The notes under the pieces were generated by a model. It did no database searches. It worked only from the letters and a program-made list of their open reading frames with translations, and was not told where the DNA came from. Positions 62,163 to 64,000 of a DNA stretch of 64,000 nt are shown piece by piece (the stretch's first letter is position 1; every line of letters starts with the position of its first letter). The position numbers were made by a program, and so were the translations under genes. This stretch comes from Flavobacterium sp. UBA7663 (GTDB taxonomy: Bacteria > Bacteroidota > Bacteroidia > Flavobacteriales > Flavobacteriaceae), in NCBI RefSeq assembly GCF_002483315.1, contig NZ_DLHR01000019.1:62001-126000 (forward strand), written 5' to 3'.

Positions 62163-63814
62163 AAGACAATAAAAATATAGAACGATTATTTCAAGAGAAA
62201 TTCAAAGATTTTGAAGCTTTACCGCCTCAAGATTCTTGGGATGTTATTGCAAGTCGTTTAAATGAGAAAAAGAAGAAAAAAAGAATTGTACCTATTTGGT
62301 TCCAATTTTCTGGAATTGCCGCTTCACTATTTATAATCGGTTCATTAATTTGGAATTTCTCAGGTGAAAGCAATACAACTGAGGTGCCAAATTCTAACAA
62401 CACAATTGTAAATACTGAAGATTCTAAAGGAAACTCAAACAATTCAAACATTACTTCACCTAATAACGAAGCTATTGTTTATGATTCGCAATCAAATGAA
62501 GAAAATTTAGATAAAAAATCTAACAACTCAATCAATCAATATAATGAAAAATCGATTGATGAAAAATTAGTTAAATCGAAACTTAAAAACAATTCTAGTA
62601 GAAGAAACGGATTAGTTTCAAATGGCAAATTACAAAACGATATTGATGCAAGTTCAAATCAAAAAGGATTTAAAAAAGGAAAGAACAATTTCAAAAAACA
62701 ATCATCATCTGTAACAAATTCTGAAAAAGCTTTAGTAGCTAATACAGAAAAAAACAAAGCGAAAAGAAAATCAAAATCGAAGTCAAATAAAAATAATTCT
62801 GATTTTGAAAACCTATTTGATGATAATAACGTAGTTAATAATAGAGAAGATAAAAACGCTATCAATAAAGAAACTATTGATGCTTTTTTTGAAAATAAAA
62901 CATCAAATACAACAACAATAACTAATAATGATTCTATTATAAAACAAACAAACAATTCAGATGTTGTTGTTTCTAATGAAATCATTACTCAAGATAGTAC
63001 GCTAGTGGCTGAAGTTTCTAAAGAAACAAATCTGCTAGAGGAATTGCTTAAAGAAAAAGAGGCTGGGAAAAATGAAGATGAAAAAGAAGAAAAAAGAAGT
63101 AAATGGGCGATTAGCACTAACGCGTCGCCTGTTTATTTTAACTCCTTAGCACAAGGATCTTCAATTGACCAACAATTTGATTCGAATAGCAAAAATTATG
63201 CAACAACTTTAAGTTTAGGTATAGCTGGAAGCTATGCAATAAACAATAAATTAAGTTTAAAAACAGGTGTTAACAATATTAATATAAGCTACAATACCAA
63301 TGATGTTCTTTTTGATGCACGAATAAATACTGTTGAAAACAACATCCCTACAATATCAAGAAATCCAGAAGCATCAAATATGGTATTTTCGTCAAAAGTT
63401 GGTAATGTAGAAACATTATCGGGTGATGTTGAAAATGTAATTATTGAGAACAATGTAGGTGCATTACAACAAAATATTAGTTACATCGAAGTTCCTTTAG
63501 AATTAAGTTACAAATTATTAGATAAGAAATTTGGTATAGAAGTGATTGGAGGAATGAGTACCTTATTTTTAAATCAAAATAACATTTCTTTATTAGCAAA
63601 TGGTATCGAAATGGAAGTAGGAAGAGCCAATAATTTAAACAGTATACATTTTAGTAGTAATGTCGGTTTGGGTTTTAAATACTCGTTCTGGAAAAGCTTT
63701 AATGCTAATTTCCAACCTATGTTTAAATACCAGATCAATACGTTTAGTGAGAATTCCGGTAACTTCAAGCCTTATTTTATAGGCTTGTATACCGGAATTA
63801 GTTTTAGTTTTTAA
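62159..63814 (+). CDS. Envelope-spanning protein with cytoplasmic head and C-terminal barrel
   Basis: The 551-residue protein has a cytoplasmic head of about 42 residues with a basic KKKKKR just before a membrane helix (about 43-67), then about 250 residues that are Asn/Lys/Ser/Thr-rich and low in complexity, and a C-terminal part (about 318-551) that looks like a PorT-type outer-membrane barrel, ending in GLYTGISFSF. It overlaps the sigma gene, so it is probably its regulator or partner (anti-sigma-like), which is inference. No other family is recognised. Confidence 0.65.
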   Translation: MKDNKNIERLFQEKFKDFEALPPQDSWDVIASRLNEKKKKKRIVPIWFQFSGIAASLFIIGSLIWNFSGESNTTEVPNSNNTIVNTEDSKGNSNNSNITSPNNEAIVYDSQSNEENLDKKSNNSINQYNEKSIDEKLVKSKLKNNSSRRNGLVSNGKLQNDIDASSNQKGFKKGKNNFKKQSSSVTNSEKALVANTEKNKAKRKSKSKSNKNNSDFENLFDDNNVVNNREDKNAINKETIDAFFENKTSNTTTITNNDSIIKQTNNSDVVVSNEIITQDSTLVAEVSKETNLLEELLKEKEAGKNEDEKEEKRSKWAISTNASPVYFNSLAQGSSIDQQFDSNSKNYATTLSLGIAGSYAINNKLSLKTGVNNINISYNTNDVLFDARINTVENNIPTISRNPEASNMVFSSKVGNVETLSGDVENVIIENNVGALQQNISYIEVPLELSYKLLDKKFGIEVIGGMSTLFLNQNNISLLANGIEMEVGRANNLNSIHFSSNVGLGFKYSFWKSFNANFQPMFKYQINTFSENSGNFKPYFIGLYTGISFSF

Positions 63815-63849
63815 GCTTTGTTGGTTAAGCTTAAATTTATAGTTAAGTT

Positions 63850-63905
63850 GTTTCATTTCTAGTTAAAATGAAACTGAGAAAGTCTAGATGCGTCTAGACT
63901 TTTTT
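63850..63905. terminator. Tandem hairpins ending the sigma-barrel operon
   Basis: GTTTCATTT (63850-63858) with AAATGAAAC (63866-63874), then AAAGTCTAGA (63879-63888) with TCTAGACTTT (63893-63902) and a T run. The second stem may serve both convergent genes. Confidence 0.7.
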
Positions 63906-64000
63906 ATTTTAAATCCTGAAGCAACGGTTGTAAAATGATATCTCTTACTTGTTGTTTCAATGCATTTCTGTCTTCCAATGTTTTGCCTTTCGTTTCAATT
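63904..64000 (-). CDS. C-terminal fragment of an unknown protein
   Basis: A minus-strand frame is open from the window edge to a stop at 63904. The 32 visible residues end in VRDIILQPLLQDLK and are helical and charged. The rest lies outside the window and the family cannot be told. The position behind the tandem hairpins supports a real gene end. Confidence 0.5.
   Translation of the reverse strand, partial: IETKGKTLEDRNALKQQVRDIILQPLLQDLK

Noticed and set aside
62659..62985. A minus-strand frame of 108 codons opposite the sigma-linked protein
   Set aside because: It mirrors the low-complexity Asn/Lys/Ser-rich stretch, which yields Phe/Leu/Ser-rich antisense, typical of a shadow.

Overview
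The window is AT-rich chromosomal DNA from a Bacteroidota member of the class Flavobacteriia, most likely Flavobacterium or a close relative. Supporting signs are gldH for gliding motility, type IX secretion (T9SS) cargo of both type A and type B, the Bacteroidota promoter form TTTG-N19/20-TAnnTTTG in front of several genes, SusC/CarboxypepD-type TonB receptors, acyl-ACP desaturase, class I fumarase and weak use of Shine-Dalgarno sites. No prophage, transposase, CRISPR array, rRNA or tRNA was seen. No stretch over 300 bases lacks a gene.

Layout. (1) 0-9.9 kb is iron and metal handling: the tail of an SCO-like gene, feoA-feoB, a Ser/Asn-rich envelope protein, a FecA-like receptor, a 42-residue FeoB-associated Cys-rich protein, then a ZIP transporter and a DtxR/MntR-type regulator on the minus strand, and a divergent second TonB receptor joined to a lycopene cyclase gene. 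Related AT-rich dyads in front of feoA, the FecA-like gene and between dtxR and the second receptor suggest one regulon. (2) 11-19.5 kb is housekeeping: bacilliredoxin, PlsC, acyl-ACP desaturase, HD hydrolase, GdhA, enoyl-CoA hydratase and an orphan NtrY-like kinase. (3) 19.5-37.3 kb is a nearly complete haem pathway: hemJ and hemH on minus; hemA, hemC, hemD, hemE, hemF and hemB on plus, with a potassium uptake pair inside the hemA-F operon. hemL is not in the window. An AraC regulator faces hemA, but a T9SS type B cargo gene now separates them, bracketed by two diverged copies of the araC-hemA spacer. (4) 37.4-49.5 kb holds a lipoprotein cytochrome c behind a perfect CRP/FNR-like palindrome, a two-component system, a DUF1573 protein, MGMT, a serine hydrolase, a 3'-5' exonuclease, a T9SS subtilisin, an SpmA/SpmB-like membrane protein and fumarase. 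(5) 49.5-60 kb on minus holds RlmI, ScoAB, PBP1A, GldH, RicT and a cluster trhO-trhP-ferredoxin for wobble-uridine hydroxylation, in which TrhO carries the same C-terminal domain as TrhP. (6) 60-64 kb holds recA, a lipoprotein, and an ECF sigma factor translationally coupled to a protein that appears to run from cytoplasm to outer membrane.

The strongest candidates for something undescribed are the duplicated araC-hemA regulatory region around a secreted-protein gene, and the TrhO fusion with the TrhP C-terminal domain. Several different short palindromic repeats sit between genes, and one lies in frame inside the lycopene cyclase gene. All family assignments come from reading the translated sequence by eye; no database search was run.
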